Assembly: GCA_021442885.1 (NCBI GenBank)
Contig: JABUVA010000033.1
Location: 1 to 5,215, forward strand
Reading direction: 5' to 3'
DNA: 5,215 nucleotides
From: Methanobrevibacter sp.
Lineage (GTDB): Archaea > Methanobacteriota > Methanobacteria > Methanobacteriales > Methanobacteriaceae
The position numbers and the translations under genes are program-made. How positions within the stretch are numbered: the first letter of the stretch is position 1; each line of letters begins with the position of its first letter. This document shows positions 5,023 to 5,215 of this stretch, one piece after another. A model generated the notes under the pieces. It saw only the letters and a program-made list of their open reading frames with translations. It was not told where the DNA came from and did not search any database.

Positions 5023-5215
5023 ATGAAAAGAAAGCTAATTTTAATAATAACATTAATTTTATTCTTTGGAGCTATATCATCAGTAAGTGCAAACGATGAT
5101 TTAAGCACTACTAATGGTACATTCGAAGATTTAAATAAATTAATACAATCTAATGATGAATTGTACTTAAATAATACGAACTACATTCAAAATAATGCTT
5201 CTTATGGAGCTATAA
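5023..5215 (+). CDS. Secreted adhesin-like surface protein, N-terminal part only
   Basis: ATG at 5023 opens a frame that runs off the window edge, giving 64 residues. The start is a textbook signal peptide: MKRK, then the hydrophobic stretch LILIITLILFFGAI, then SSVSA with likely cleavage after A23. The mature part is rich in Asn, Asp, Thr, Ser and Leu and contains GTFEDLNKLIQSND. This resembles the opening 'TFxDLxxLI' segment of the large adhesin-like proteins of gut Methanobacteriales, which continue into right-handed beta-helix repeats. Three N-glycosylation sequons occur in the first 60 residues (N31, N50, N58), consistent with a surface protein. No anchor or repeat is visible because the rest is missing. 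It is exported through the Sec channel. The family call rests on a short segment and could be wrong; the secreted nature is solid. Confidence 0.7.
   Translation, partial: MKRKLILIITLILFFGAISSVSANDDLSTTNGTFEDLNKLIQSNDELYLNNTNYIQNNASYGAI

Overview
The window is about 25-30% GC by eye and archaeal. It encodes a 53-residue Sec61-beta translocon subunit, has TTTATATA-type TATA boxes, and opens a secreted, Asn-rich adhesin-like protein. The gene set and base composition best fit a host-associated member of the Methanobacteriales (Methanobrevibacter or Methanosphaera). This placement is inferred from sequence style; no marker gene was compared.

Layout, left to right. (1) At 1-117 lies the last 38 codons of a plus-strand FabG-like short-chain dehydrogenase/reductase. 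(2) A perfect 10-bp hairpin flanked by A and T runs (about 124-166) sits between it and the convergent gene and looks like a two-way terminator. (3) At 165-2687, minus strand, is an 840-residue fusion. An IolE-like xylose-isomerase-type TIM barrel is joined to a complete ANL-superfamily acyl-CoA synthetase of bacterial appearance. (4) A 106-bp AT-rich gap follows, with a T8 tract and TATA-like boxes. (5) At 2794-3747, minus strand, is an OGG1-type 8-oxoguanine DNA glycosylase. (6) At 3748-4572, minus strand, is hisF. Its TAA is followed directly by the ATG of the glycosylase, so the two are almost certainly co-transcribed. (7) A hairpin plus T9 tract (4596-4631) lies between hisF and the Sec61-beta gene (4628-4789, minus strand). 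(8) A 233-bp AT-rich divergent intergenic region leads into a plus-strand signal-peptide protein starting at 5023 and cut by the window edge.

The minus-strand genes hisF and ogg form a small housekeeping operon: histidine/purine metabolism plus oxidative DNA repair. Sec61-beta is a separate upstream unit or a leaky part of the same one. The left third looks like acquired lipid- or carboxylate-handling genes, a ketoacyl-reductase-like SDR and a CoA ligase. The fusion is the most unusual item: it implies a carbohydrate-like (or dehydroshikimate-like) TIM-barrel activity physically coupled to carboxylate activation, and I know of no described function for that combination. No RNA genes, CRISPR arrays, insertion sequences or attachment sites were seen.
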